Source: Desertifilum tharense IPPAS B-1220 (GTDB lineage Bacteria > Cyanobacteriota > Cyanobacteriia > Cyanobacteriales > Desertifilaceae). Taken from it: DNA of 64,000 nucleotides. This document shows, one piece after another, positions 1-8,178 of this stretch. Positions within the stretch are counted from its first letter, which is position 1. Every line of letters starts with the position of its first letter. The stretch lies in the NCBI RefSeq assembly GCF_001746915.1, contig NZ_MJGC01000050.1, positions 1 through 64,000 on the forward strand. The letters run 5' to 3'. A program made the position numbers and the translations under genes. The notes beneath the pieces are model-generated. The model was not told where the DNA came from. It did no database searches and saw nothing but the letters and a program-made list of their open reading frames with translations.

Positions 1-110
1 GGATGGGGAGGTGGGGGGATGGGGGGGAAGAAGGGAATTGGGAGTTAGGAGTTGGGAGTTAGGAGTTGGGGAAGAAGAGGATGGGGGATGGGGGGAGGAA
101 CTGAGAAAAG
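1..110 (+). repeat. G-rich short-repeat array
   Basis: This is G-rich intergenic DNA built from GGGAGTTA/GGGAGTTG and GGGGAAGAAG units. It belongs to the same family as the arrays near 24.5, 29.3, 30.1, 32.2 and 60.0 kb. It lies just past the stop codon of the split acetyltransferase gene and continues off the left edge of the window. Four or more runs of three or more G with short loops make a G-quadruplex possible. No coding sequence was seen in it. Confidence 0.8.
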
Positions 111-328
111 CAGCTTACTAGAACTTGTCAGCCATCCAAGGTTCTGAGCCGCTAAAGCATTGGGTAGCGAGGGTTAGGGAATGCTCGTCTGCTTCTAGAT
201 ATCCGATGCGCTGAAGTTGGTGTGGGGTGAATAAACCGGTATAGAGGGGGGCTAGAGCGCGGATGCTCAGTTTTAGGCTACCCTTCCCGCCGCGAGTGAC
301 GGTTGGTTGTCCGCTATTGAGATGGAGG

Positions 329-475
329 TTGACACTCCCCTGGCTAAAGCCGAGGGGATTCTACATTCACAGACTCACCGTTAGACGACAGGTTTACACC
401 AATCGCCCAAGAGGGCAAATCTCCTGTAGCGTAAGTTCCGGCGTGTCCCGCCGTACTTAATCCTAGTTTTAGGAT
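329..475 (-). ncRNA. Omega RNA (reRNA) of the TnpB element
   Basis: In known IS200/IS605 elements the guide RNA of TnpB is made from the 3' end of tnpB and the right end, and its guide is the flanking host DNA. Here the tnpB stop codon lies inside the terminal hairpin, followed by GGGGAGTGTCAA. The next 20 nt on the minus strand (328-309, CCTCCATCTCAATAGCGGAC) are host acetyltransferase sequence and would be the guide. The 5' limit is a guess based on usual lengths of 100-200 nt. Expression has not been shown. Confidence 0.6.
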
Positions 476-1576
476 GTTGATACTAGCGTTAATATCTCTA
501 TCTTCCACAAACCCACAATGGTTACAAACATGAGTTCTAGTTGATAGAGATTTTTTTACTTTCTGACCACAATTAGAACAATTTTGGCTTGTATTGTGAG
601 GGGGCACAGCTACAGTAACTTTCCCGTATTTATGTCCAAAATATTCTAACCATCGCCTAAAAGTAGCCCAACCAGCATCAGAAATTGATTTAGCTAGACA
701 TCGGTTTTTTACCATGCCTTTCACATTTAAGTCTTCATAGGCTACCAAATCGTGAGATTGGATGACGGAATATGCTAATCTCTTGCAATATTCTTTTCGC
801 TGCCTACTTACCCTTAGATGCTTTCGTGCATACCTATTTCTAGCCTTGTGATAGTTGTTAGACTGCCGTTGCTTGGCTTTTTTACGTTCTCTACTGAACT
901 TCTTAGATTTCTTGCGGTTAGCTCGGTTTAATTGTTTTTCTGACTTACGGTAAAACTTGGGAGATGGTTCTACATTGCCTTTTGAGTCAGCGATGAAATA
1001 ATTAAGTCCCAAGTCCAAACCTACTACTTGATGAGTTGGTTGTCTTTCAACTCTAATATTTACGTCAATAGAAAATTGAGCGTAATAACCGTCAGCACGA
1101 CGTAGTAGGCGCACTCGTTTAATCTGCTCGATGTTGTAGTAGTTCAAGTCATAAGTACCTTTTAATTTGAGAGTACCTATTCCTTTTTTGTCAGAAAAAG
1201 TAATTGCTTTTCTAGTTTCGGATAGTTTCCAGCCACTCGTTTTGTATTCAACTGAACGGCAGGTTTTCTTAAACTGGGGAAAACCCTTTTTACCCTTAAC
1301 TTTTTTCTTGCAGTTATCGTAAAACCGAGCGATCGCACTCCAAGAACGTTCCGCAGCCGATTGTCTAGCCATTGAGTTGAGTTCATCAGCAAAGGGAAAT
1401 TCAGCAGCTAATACCGCACAGTATTTATTTAATGCGTACTTATCTACTTTTGAATCTTTGTTATCCATCCAGTAGCGCAAGCACTTATTTTGGATAAATT
1501 GGCTAGTCCGAATTGCTTCGTCTATCGCCCGATATTGGCTGTCTTTTCCTTTGAGTTTGAACTCGTAAACAATCAT
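344..1576 (-). CDS. tnpB: TnpB RNA-guided endonuclease/transposase accessory protein
   Basis: The product is a 410-residue TnpB from the ATG at 1576; a TTG four codons upstream is the alternative. The RuvC nuclease residues look intact: Asp188 in GLDLGLNYF, Glu281 in VAYEDLNVKG and Asp361 in DRDINASINI. The C-terminal zinc finger is complete (CSNCG at 333-336 and CNHCG at 351-354). A Lys/Arg-rich stretch lies near residues 205-260. TnpB proteins cut DNA next to a transposon-adjacent motif using an RNA guide. The stop codon is embedded in the right-end hairpin, as in other active elements. No frameshift or internal stop is seen, so the protein is likely functional. No tnpA is nearby, so movement would need a TnpA supplied from elsewhere. 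Confidence 0.93.
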   Translation of the reverse strand: MIVYEFKLKGKDSQYRAIDEAIRTSQFIQNKCLRYWMDNKDSKVDKYALNKYCAVLAAEFPFADELNSMARQSAAERSWSAIARFYDNCKKKVKGKKGFPQFKKTCRSVEYKTSGWKLSETRKAITFSDKKGIGTLKLKGTYDLNYYNIEQIKRVRLLRRADGYYAQFSIDVNIRVERQPTHQVVGLDLGLNYFIADSKGNVEPSPKFYRKSEKQLNRANRKKSKKFSRERKKAKQRQSNNYHKARNRYARKHLRVSRQRKEYCKRLAYSVIQSHDLVAYEDLNVKGMVKNRCLAKSISDAGWATFRRWLEYFGHKYGKVTVAVPPHNTSQNCSNCGQKVKKSLSTRTHVCNHCGFVEDRDINASINILKLGLSTAGHAGTYATGDLPSWAIGVNLSSNGESVNVESPRL

Positions 1577-1598
1577 GGCATCGACCAATTGACCCCAT

Positions 1599-1653
1599 TC
1601 TTATGCTAACACAAAAAGCATAAAGCCGCCCTAAAGGACGGGGTTTTATACCC
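1599..1653. repeat. Left-end inverted repeats of the TnpB element
   Basis: There are two adjacent inverted repeats. TTATGCT (1601-1607) pairs with AGCATAA (1617-1623). CCGCCCT (1626-1632) pairs with AGGACGG (1635-1641) with one mismatch. The second is followed by GGGTTTTATACCC. A close relative of the second hairpin occurs at 23506-23522 after a CopG gene. Confidence 0.65.
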
Positions 1654-2512
1654 AGATTCTTGATAACCGCGCTGCGAGAGGGCTTGGGCGACATCGACAA
1701 TTCGCAGCATCCAGCGTTCTTGTTTTTTAAGGGTTTCTGTTTGTTCCGGTAAAGCCAACAGTAAAGGCTCGACGAGCGATCCGCACCATTGGATGCTGAG
1801 AATTTGCGATCGATGATCGGCTAAAAATGTCCATAACCGGCTGACGGCTTGAGGAGTCAGCGCTACCCAATCGAGTAGGATCAGTTGGGCTTTGGGTTCT
1901 GGAACTTGGCGAAAAATTACGTATCCTTCATTTCCGAGGCGATAAGCAAAAACCTTTTCTCCTGGGGGTTCTAGGAGTAACTTCCACAGCAGGGGAGGGC
2001 GTGCTAGGTTTCCGGGGTTTTGTTTCGCCCATTGGGTATACAAGGCGGAAAAGGACTCAATTTCTAAAGGGAGGCGCTCAACGAGCAAAGTGCGATCGCT
2101 CTGTCTCAGGATAATCGTATCTGTGGCAATCTCTCGCAAGCAATAAGTCCCCGCCTGTTCGTATCCGGCGTTGCGGTAAGGGCGCTGAGTTGCTGCATAC
2201 AAGACTGAAAGGGGGGTATTTTGCGCTTGGAGTTCCCGCAAGGCTTCGCTCATCAGGGTTTTGGCGGCTCCTGTTCCCCGATATTCTGGCGCAATACCTA
2301 CGGCTGCAATGCCAGTCATGGGTACCCTTTGACCGCCAAACCATTGACCCATTTTAATCAGCGCCAGCCCTCCCTGGAGGGTTTCTCCTTGGCGAACGAT
2401 CCGAAAGTTTTCTAAGCCAATGTTGTTGGCGTAATAGTCCCAGTATTCTGGACTGGAGAGGTTAAAACATTGACCGAGAATTTCGCCTAAACGGGCGGGT
2501 TCGCGATCGCGC

Positions 2513-3385
2513 TCAAGGCTGGCATAGGATAGGGGGGGATTCATATTCCGGTTGAGCGAGTTTCATAAAGTTCAAGATGGGTCCTAGCATCTCCTGATAG
2601 TGATTCTTGAGTAAGGCGTGGCTGGCGTTGGGGAGGATGTGTAAGGTGGCGTTGGGAATGCGTTCGGCGTAGGTTTGGGCGTGCCATAGGGGGAAGATTT
2701 CATCGCGCGAGCCAATCATCACTAATGTTGGGATCTGCAAGCGGTGGATCTCCTGTTCTACAGTATCAATTAAATCTTCCGGCCGCAGGCGATCGACCAG
2801 AAAAGAGCGCACCGCCGGGACAGAGTTGAGCAGTTGGCGATAGCTAATGGCTGTGGCAAGCTGGATCTGTTTTCCGGCGGCTGTGGCGAGGGGTTTGCTC
2901 ATGTTGAGAGCAACATCAACCAGCGGCGTTGGCCATAATAGATAGCGCAGATGGCGATAGCGCACGCACATGGTTTCGTCGCGAATGCCCGCCGGTGCTG
3001 CCAACACTAAGCCGAGAACGGCTTGCGGGTACTTCAAGGCATAAGCGCTGGCTACCCACCCGCCAAAAGAGTGACCGAAAATGTAAAACTGCTGAAGATT
3101 GAGTGCTTTCACAACCTGTTGCACAAAGTCAACTTCTATAGCGATGTCATAACGCATATCGGGTTTACCCGAATCGCCAAATCCTAATAAGTCTAAGCTA
3201 ATACAGTGGAACTCCGGCGATAGGAGTTCCATCAGGAATCTCCAGTTATACTTGGTTCCCATAAATCCGTGTAACATCAGGACGGTGGGACGGTCTTGCT
3301 GAGGTGAGGGATCGCTCTCTACATAGGCTGCGGCTTGTAAAGTCCCATTGCAGAGAACATGGATGCTTCTGGATTCGCTCTTCAC
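2513..3385 (-). CDS. Alpha/beta hydrolase
   Basis: This 290-residue protein has the alpha/beta hydrolase fold. The oxyanion region is MLHGFMGTKYNW, the nucleophile elbow is GHSFGGW near residue 105, the acidic residue is in MIGSRDEIFP and the catalytic His is in NASHALL. It resembles epoxide-hydrolase/haloalkane-dehalogenase-like members, but the substrate cannot be told from sequence. There is no signal peptide, so it is probably cytosolic. Its end overlaps the start of the split acetyltransferase by 32 bp, so the two were probably co-transcribed. The ATG at 3385 is the first in frame. Confidence 0.85.
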   Translation of the reverse strand: MKSESRSIHVLCNGTLQAAAYVESDPSPQQDRPTVLMLHGFMGTKYNWRFLMELLSPEFHCISLDLLGFGDSGKPDMRYDIAIEVDFVQQVVKALNLQQFYIFGHSFGGWVASAYALKYPQAVLGLVLAAPAGIRDETMCVRYRHLRYLLWPTPLVDVALNMSKPLATAAGKQIQLATAISYRQLLNSVPAVRSFLVDRLRPEDLIDTVEQEIHRLQIPTLVMIGSRDEIFPLWHAQTYAERIPNATLHILPNASHALLKNHYQEMLGPILNFMKLAQPEYESPPILCQP

Positions 3386-3594
3386 GTTTGGCTCTCGGAT
3401 TGCTTGCTGGCAGGGTGAATTTTAGGAATTAACGAAATATCAAAAATCTAACACCAAGTATGTAAAACTTTATATATCTAAACACAAGACTTGTGAAGCA
3501 TTAAGCTTTTTTGCAAAGCGAGTCAATGTGAAAAACACCCGTGGTAACTTCTAGGGGTGTTGGCAATGATGCAGAGTTAGGGAAGGAGAACACC

Positions 3595-3798
3595 TTGAAT
3601 CCGCAGTTTAAGCAAATCCACGACCATCTGGAAGAAAGCGAAAGTATCAGCGATTACGTTGCCCATCTTCAGCTACACATGGCCCTACAAGCGCGTAATC
3701 TCGTTCCGACACTCAAAACCGCAGCCGATAATCGGGAAATGCTACTTCAGCAAACTCAGGCTAATTTTGAAAAGTTTGTTTCTCGTCAGGCAATTTAA
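3595..3798 (+). CDS. Small conserved hypothetical protein
   Basis: The likely start is the TTG at 3595, because AAGGAG lies about 7 nt upstream (3583-3588). A GTG at 3541 is in frame but lacks such a site. The product is about 67 residues, mostly helical (IHDHLEESESISDYVAHLQ), with no signal peptide or membrane segment. I cannot name a family. A strong terminator follows at 3828, so it appears to be transcribed alone. Confidence 0.6.
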   Translation: MNPQFKQIHDHLEESESISDYVAHLQLHMALQARNLVPTLKTAADNREMLLQQTQANFEKFVSRQAI

Positions 3799-3827
3799 TC
3801 ATTCTTTTTAAGTTTTCAACTCCGTGT

Positions 3828-3860
3828 AATTCAGGGCTTAAGACCCTGAATTTTTTTTAT
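3828..3860 (+). terminator. Rho-independent terminator
   Basis: A perfect 9-bp stem (AATTCAGGG with CCCTGAATT) and a 7-nt loop are followed by eight or nine T. It ends the small gene at 3595-3798. Confidence 0.85.
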
Positions 3861-3925
3861 GGGAGTCTAACCAAAGCAAAAAGGGGATAGAATTAACTTT
3901 CCCCTTGATGTTAATTGAATTGAAC

Positions 3926-3998
3926 GGGCTAGGAGGGATTCGAACCCCCGACACCGTGGTCCGTAGCCACGTGCTCTAGTCCACTGAGCTACAAGCCC
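3926..3998 (-). tRNA. tRNA-Arg(ACG)
   Basis: The minus strand folds as a tRNA: acceptor GGGCTTG/CTAGCCC (one T:T mismatch), anticodon stem CGTGG/CCACG with loop CTACGGA, so the anticodon is ACG. The T arm is GGGGGTTCGAATCCC. The A34 is normally edited to inosine. The CCA end is not encoded. Confidence 0.93.
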
Positions 3999-4070
3999 TT
4001 GGCGTGCTTTGAGAAAACCGCGTTTGTTATCTCTTTCGCACAAGAATTAATATTAGCACAGCCTCATCGA

Positions 4071-4565
4071 ATGACGCAAGACTTTTCTGAGCCAAAATTA
4101 ACGCATTTAGATTCCCAAGGCCAAGCGCGGATGGTCGATGTTTCGGCCAAGCCGCCGACTGTCCGCTATGCGATCGCAGCAGCCCAAATCCGGATGTCCT
4201 CAAGCACCCTAGAGACGATTCAGGCAGGAAATGCCCCCAAAGGCGATGTTTTAGGGACGGCTAGGCTGGCGGGCATTATGGCCGCCAAACAGACCTCTCA
4301 GCTTATCCCCCTATGCCATCCGTTGCCCTTACAGAAGGTGGAAGTCTACCTCACCCCCGATCCGCAGCTACCGGGCTATCAGATTCGTGCTGAGGTGAAA
4401 ACCAAAGCCGAGACGGGAGTCGAAATGGAAGCGTTAACGGCCGTTTCTGTCGCCGCCCTGACGTTGTACGACATGGCGAAGGCTTTAGAGAAGTCCATGA
4501 CGATTGAATCAATTCGCCTCCTCAGCAAGACGGGGGGAAAATCGGGCGATTATCAACGCGAATAG
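4071..4565 (+). CDS. moaC: Cyclic pyranopterin monophosphate synthase MoaC
   Basis: MoaC makes cyclic pyranopterin monophosphate from the MoaA product, the first stage of molybdenum cofactor synthesis. The 164-residue protein shows the family blocks [35 protein letters not shown] and the C-terminal [15 protein letters not shown] chose the ATG at 4071 ([17 protein letters not shown]), which matches usual MoaC length. The longer open frame from 3999 begins directly against the tRNA and adds residues unlike MoaC. No other moa gene is adjacent. Confidence 0.95.
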   Translation: MTQDFSEPKLTHLDSQGQARMVDVSAKPPTVRYAIAAAQIRMSSSTLETIQAGNAPKGDVLGTARLAGIMAAKQTSQLIPLCHPLPLQKVEVYLTPDPQLPGYQIRAEVKTKAETGVEMEALTAVSVAALTLYDMAKALEKSMTIESIRLLSKTGGKSGDYQRE

Positions 4566-4578
4566 ACCTGCAAAACTA

Positions 4579-4616
4579 AAAGAGTGAGGAAGCGTCTAAA
4601 ACCCCCTCACTCTTTT
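4579..4616. terminator. Bidirectional terminator between moaC and psbJ
   Basis: AAAGAGTGAGG pairs with CCTCACTCTTT around a loop. A-rich sequence lies on one side and T-rich on the other, so it can stop transcription from both convergent genes. Confidence 0.8.
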
Positions 4617-4656
4617 AATTAAAAACTGCTGAATTTTGCTGATTTACCAGCCAAGT

Positions 4657-4776
4657 CTACATTGCAGAACCAAGCCCTGCATAAGCCCCGTAGAAAAACA
4701 GGCCGACGACGACTAGGACGCCCGTTCCAGCAACCGTTGCAACGATCCACAGGGGGATTCTTCCACTACTCAACAC
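4657..4776 (-). CDS. psbJ: Photosystem II reaction center protein J
   Basis: This 39-residue membrane protein reads [20 protein letters not shown] then a hydrophobic helix and ends YAGLGSAM. It is a low-mass PSII subunit that affects plastoquinone exchange and assembly. The start is GTG at 4776, with AGGAGG about 8 nt upstream. It is the last gene of psbE-F-L-J. Confidence 0.95.
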   Translation of the reverse strand: MLSSGRIPLWIVATVAGTGVLVVVGLFFYGAYAGLGSAM

Positions 4777-4820
4777 AGCAATAACCTCCTAACAGCACGA
4801 TTGTTGACAAAAACAGCCAG

Positions 4821-4940
4821 TTAGTTAAAGAAGTAACTGGAGAACAAGATACCGAGGACAAAAACCAAAAGCAGCCCCAGATACAAGGATGTCCGGTTTA
4901 ATTCAACAGGCTGCTTGTTGGGATTCTGATTGCGATCCAT
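4821..4940 (-). CDS. psbL: Photosystem II reaction center protein L
   Basis: This 39-residue protein reads [20 protein letters not shown] followed by a single membrane helix and ends SSYFFN, as is typical of PsbL. It sits near the dimer interface of PSII and supports electron transfer on the acceptor side. It is third in psbE-F-L-J, 13 bp after psbF. Confidence 0.96.
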   Translation of the reverse strand: MDRNQNPNKQPVELNRTSLYLGLLLVFVLGILFSSYFFN

Positions 4941-4953
4941 TTGTGTATTTCAC

Positions 4954-5091
<138 letters not shown>

Positions 5092-5109
5092 TTACAGTCC
5101 CGATCTCAA

Positions 5110-5358
5110 CTACTCTTTAATAAAGTCCTGAATTTGATTGCGGCCTTCGTAACGATTGGTTACGATCGGCAGTTCTTGACGTTCTTGGGTGAAATATTCA
5201 TTGGGACGAGGGGTGCCGAATACGTCGTAAGCTAACCCCGTCTGCACAAACAGCCAGCCCGCAATAAACAGCATGGGGATGGTGATGCTATGAATAATCC
5301 AGTAGCGGATACTGGTAATAATATCGCCAAAAGGTCTTTCTCCAGTGGAGCCTGACAT
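5110..5358 (-). CDS. psbE: Cytochrome b559 subunit alpha
   Basis: This 82-residue protein is of normal PsbE length. The N-terminus is [20 protein letters not shown], and heme-ligand His23 lies at the start of the single membrane helix. The lumenal tail ends [10 protein letters not shown]. It is the first gene of psbE-F-L-J, with ycf48 and a rubredoxin gene upstream. GGAGGAAG lies before the ATG. Confidence 0.98.
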   Translation of the reverse strand: MSGSTGERPFGDIITSIRYWIIHSITIPMLFIAGWLFVQTGLAYDVFGTPRPNEYFTQERQELPIVTNRYEGRNQIQDFIKE

Positions 5359-5414
5359 CTGTTCTTCCTCCTAATAAACTGCGCTGCAATCTTCTCGATC
5401 TATGATACGAAAAC

Positions 5415-6455
5415 TCAGGCCGCTTGAGCGGGTTCCTGATATTTTAGTAAAACGCCATTCTGACCAATAATAAAGCCCTTTTCCGGCGAAAGGAAAATGA
5501 CCTTATAGAAGTTAGAGGCCACATTTTCGACTTCGCGATCTTTTTGCCAAGTCTTGCCGCCATCTAAACTACACAGTAAGTTACCGCTGCCCCCTGTCAC
5601 CCAAATTTCTTCGGGCGTTCGATAGGAGAGGTCTAACAGTCCCCAACTGGTGGATTTTTCGGGATAGAGCGGATCGGCCCAGTCTTCCGTACTTGGCGAG
5701 TTGGTAAACTGAATTTGACCGCCCCTAGCAAGCATCCACAGGCGACCGTCTGCTAAAAATCCCATGTTCTGCACGCGGCGAGAACTGTTACGGTTGTGTG
5801 GCGTCCACGCTTGTTGTCCGGGTTCCCAAGTGGAATAGAAGTTTCCTTTGGCGGACACCGTGACATATTGACCTTCGGGCGATCGCGAAATATTGCGAAA
5901 CACCCCAACGGCTTCTTGCACCATTGCTTTCCAGGTGCTTCCGCCGTCTTGGGTCTGATAAATTGCTCCCACATCCGTTGTCATTTCGGCTGACTGCGGA
6001 CCGAGTGCAAATATTTGATTGGGTTTACCGGGTAGCTTCGGACTTAAAGGAATTCTCGACCAAGATTTCCCTTCATCTGTCGTATGTAACAGAATGGAAG
6101 GTTCGCCGACGATCCAACCTTCTTGTCCGGAGAAACTCACCGAGGTAAAGCGGACTTTTTCATCGTCTAAGTCTACCTCGCGGAGTTGCCAAGTTTCACC
6201 CCCATCATTCGATTCTAGGAGGGTGCCTTCACTCCCCACTAACCAACCATGCGCCGGATTGCCTGTGAATCCAATATCCAGTAGGATTTTGTCGCTGGGC
6301 AGTTGGACAACCTTCCAAGGGTTATAACTCAGATCGGGCAAGTAACCGCCGCAACTCGTACACAAGACGACGATTGCTAATAATGTTACAAAACGTTGAA
6401 AAATTTTCACAATGGGCTGCATCACCTTCAAAATCTTAAGCGTTCTTTCCACCAA
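5415..6455 (-). CDS. ycf48: Photosystem II assembly factor Ycf48 (HCF136)
   Basis: Ycf48 is a lumenal seven-bladed beta-propeller that helps early D1 assembly and PSII repair. The sequence has a lipoprotein signal (VTLLAIVVLCTSCGG) and repeated propeller blades with GWLVGSEGTLLES, GEPSILLHTTDEG and WVTGGSGNLLCSLDG. The frame opens at 6455, but the ATG at 6422 (MQPIVKIFQRF) places the signal peptide at the normal distance and may be the true start. It lies between rubA and psbE, the usual cyanobacterial order. Confidence 0.96.
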   Translation of the reverse strand: MVERTLKILKVMQPIVKIFQRFVTLLAIVVLCTSCGGYLPDLSYNPWKVVQLPSDKILLDIGFTGNPAHGWLVGSEGTLLESNDGGETWQLREVDLDDEKVRFTSVSFSGQEGWIVGEPSILLHTTDEGKSWSRIPLSPKLPGKPNQIFALGPQSAEMTTDVGAIYQTQDGGSTWKAMVQEAVGVFRNISRSPEGQYVTVSAKGNFYSTWEPGQQAWTPHNRNSSRRVQNMGFLADGRLWMLARGGQIQFTNSPSTEDWADPLYPEKSTSWGLLDLSYRTPEEIWVTGGSGNLLCSLDGGKTWQKDREVENVASNFYKVIFLSPEKGFIIGQNGVLLKYQEPAQAA

Positions 6456-6459
6456 AAAG

Positions 6460-6795
6460 TTACTGTAAGGCGTAGAGACTCATAAAAAACAAGAATCCTA
6501 CCAGCAAAGCTCCAAAAATGAGAATATTTTTCTGACCGGGGGTTAAGGTGTTGACCCCAAGCCCGTAACCCAGATTTTCCTCAAATCCAGAAGCTTTACC
6601 TGTTGCGCCAATATTGTCAAACTGACGCTTTCTCGCGCCACACACCGGACAACGCCAGGTGTCTGTTAAATCAGCAAATGCAGTTCCAGGGGGAATATTT
6701 GCTTTGCTATCGCCTTTGGTGGGTTCGTAGACATAGCCGCAGGATCGGCACTCGTACCGATCCAAAGCATTGACTTCTGTCGTTTCAGGACTCAT
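6460..6795 (-). CDS. rubA: Membrane-anchored rubredoxin
   Basis: This 111-residue protein has an N-terminal rubredoxin fold with the iron ligands in [10 protein letters not shown] and [10 protein letters not shown], then a linker and one C-terminal membrane helix ([19 protein letters not shown]). RubA of this form is needed for photosystem II assembly and may help cytochrome b559 or iron-site maturation. It is 4 bp from the ycf48 frame, so the two are clearly co-transcribed. Confidence 0.95.
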   Translation of the reverse strand: MSPETTEVNALDRYECRSCGYVYEPTKGDSKANIPPGTAFADLTDTWRCPVCGARKRQFDNIGATGKASGFEENLGYGLGVNTLTPGQKNILIFGALLVGFLFFMSLYALQ

Positions 6796-6911
6796 GGCTC
6801 TGAGAGGGATGAGGAATTAGGGATGAAATCTTAAAATATCTGTTAAAGATTATGACATAGAGGAGATGCCCCACGTTCGATAGATGTGGGTCAAATTCCG
6901 ATCGGGTCGGC

Positions 6912-7883
6912 TTATCTGACGTTTTGGCGCGGATCGAGGGGACGAGCGACTAAAATTCCGATCGCGCTCTCAACGTTACTGATGTAGTTTTGTAAATCTT
7001 CAGCAATGGTGACTTCACCGACGGGGGAAGCGTGGATCAATCCGATGTTGCCGTTAGGATGGCGATAGACCAATCCGGTATGGGTGACATCTAAGCCGGG
7101 AATATCGGTAGCGACGGCAATAATATCGCCCGGTTGAAGTTGTGGGTAGCGCTGGCGAATTTGATCTTGGGGAATATAGTTGATTTTCTGGTGGGCGATG
7201 CTGGCTTCCATTGCTTGAATGCAGCGATAGTTGGCTGAGTTATCAACCAGTTGCGGGTAGCTGCTGCGGTGCTGGCTCATAAAGTTGAGGGTTTTCTCTA
7301 GGGGAATTCCCCCCAGTTGGGTGCCGATGTCTTGTACGAGTCGCCGCCTGTGATTGTCAGCAATCCATTCTGAGAAATAATGGAGGCGGCTGCAATATCC
7401 ATTTAAATGGCCGTTCCAGTAGCGTTGGGCTTGCAGGTTTTGGGTAAAGCTGGAGTAGGTGTAATCTTGCAGGGCAATTCCGCGCGCGATCGCTAATACT
7501 GCCTCGACAAATAAAACGCAGTCAAACTGAGTCAGGGAAGCGACTAAGGTTTCTTCGGCAGATTCGTCTAGCAAGCCTGCTTGATAGGCAGAACCGAGGA
7601 GTTGTTCGGCGATCGCTTGTACAATGTCGCTCATCGGACGAGTGGCTAACTGTTGCTCGCGAGCCACTGTCATCAGTTGTCGAAAGCGATCGCCATCGGC
7701 TGTTGGGGGAATTTCACTAAGGGCGATCGCGCCGGGGGGGAACTCTGGCTCGATAGATGGTTCTGGAATAGAAGCGATCGCTCTTACCCTGGCTTCTGGT
7801 TGAATCGAATTGATGGGCAATTGCAGCGACAAAGCACTGATATTCGCAAGCACGATGCTCAAGCTTATGCCTCGTTTATTCAT
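6912..7883 (-). CDS. DUF1460 amidase-like protein
   Basis: This 323-residue protein has an N-terminal hydrophobic stretch, probably a signal peptide. The DUF1460 fold resembles NlpC/P60-type papain-like enzymes: a Cys in TQFDCVLFVEAVLAI near residue 120 and a His in VTHTGLVYRHPNG are the likely catalytic pair. Related proteins are annotated as N-acetylmuramoyl-L-alanine amidase-like, so a cell-wall role is plausible but unproved. The start is well supported by AGGAGG 6 nt before the ATG at 7883. Confidence 0.8.
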   Translation of the reverse strand: MNKRGISLSIVLANISALSLQLPINSIQPEARVRAIASIPEPSIEPEFPPGAIALSEIPPTADGDRFRQLMTVAREQQLATRPMSDIVQAIAEQLLGSAYQAGLLDESAEETLVASLTQFDCVLFVEAVLAIARGIALQDYTYSSFTQNLQAQRYWNGHLNGYCSRLHYFSEWIADNHRRRLVQDIGTQLGGIPLEKTLNFMSQHRSSYPQLVDNSANYRCIQAMEASIAHQKINYIPQDQIRQRYPQLQPGDIIAVATDIPGLDVTHTGLVYRHPNGNIGLIHASPVGEVTIAEDLQNYISNVESAIGILVARPLDPRQNVR

Positions 7884-8068
7884 TTACACCTCCTCACTCA
7901 ACCAGAGCAATCCAAAGCCTAGCGCTGAATTGCCCTCTTTGCCAGGGGGAGCCGCAATCTTACAATCTCTTGATATTGGCTGAAAACCTTGCACAAGAAG
8001 ACTTTTGGCTTTTAAGAGCGCCCCAAAATCCGATTTTGAGTAAAGAAAAGAAAAAGTTTTAGAGGGGG

Positions 8069-8155
8069 TGAGGGGTCTCACCCCTCATTGTGGTAATATA
8101 AGGTTAATTAGATGCACCCTGATGGGACGGCTCACTAGCGGGCCGTTTTTTTTTG
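8069..8155 (+). ncRNA. Candidate small RNA with terminator
   Basis: No convincing protein is coded here. A perfect hairpin (TGAGGGG/CCCCTCA, 8069-8087) is followed by AT-rich TAATATAAGG and then a terminator-like hairpin ACGGC/GCCGT with nine T (8127-8154), all on the plus strand. The terminator has no upstream plus-strand gene, and both neighbours are on the minus strand, so a short unannotated transcript is the simplest reading. TAATAT at about 8095 could be its -10 box. It does not match an RNA family that I recognise. Confidence 0.4.
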
Positions 8156-8178
8156 CCTATATGGAGCCAGGGATGGCG

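Larger units (their letters stand above)
329..1653 (-). mobile_element. IS605/IS1341-type element with tnpB only
   Basis: The element contains tnpB but no TnpA gene. The right end, read on the minus strand, finishes with the hairpin CCCCTCGGCTTTAGCCAGGGG followed by GAGTGTCAA. Position 329 is the last element base if it ends in TCAA, as in ISDra2. The left end holds two inverted repeats (1601-1623 and 1626-1641). The left boundary is uncertain by about 15 bp (1653 to about 1668) because several cuts restore the host frame. The element interrupts an acetyltransferase gene. Confidence 0.8.
118..2544 (-). pseudogene. Eis-like GNAT N-acetyltransferase, split by a TnpB element
   Basis: The N-terminal part (2544 down to about 1654) has a GNAT fold with the acetyl-CoA loop VGIAPEYRGTGAAKTLM and then the second GNAT-like region typical of the Eis family. 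Its reading frame runs into the mobile element and ends at 1606 with element-coded residues. Beyond the element, the minus strand from 328 to 118 reads in one frame as LHLNSGQPTVTRGGKGS, then IRALAPLYTGLFTPHQLQ, and ends GSEPWMADKF. This is the sterol-carrier-like C-terminal domain of the same family. Joining the halves at ..QES/LHLNSG or ..RGY/LHLNSG restores the frame. Compared with remembered family members, about 20 residues around the junction seem to be missing, so a small deletion is possible. The start overlaps the upstream hydrolase by 32 bp, which suggests a former operon. The product is probably inactive or altered. Confidence 0.85.

Noticed and set aside
263..460. Plus-strand frame of 65 codons
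   Set aside because: It runs antisense to the omega RNA and tnpB end and has no domain or ribosome site.
3999..4070. Longer start for moaC
   Set aside because: It begins against the tRNA and adds residues unlike MoaC; the ATG at 4071 gives the usual length.
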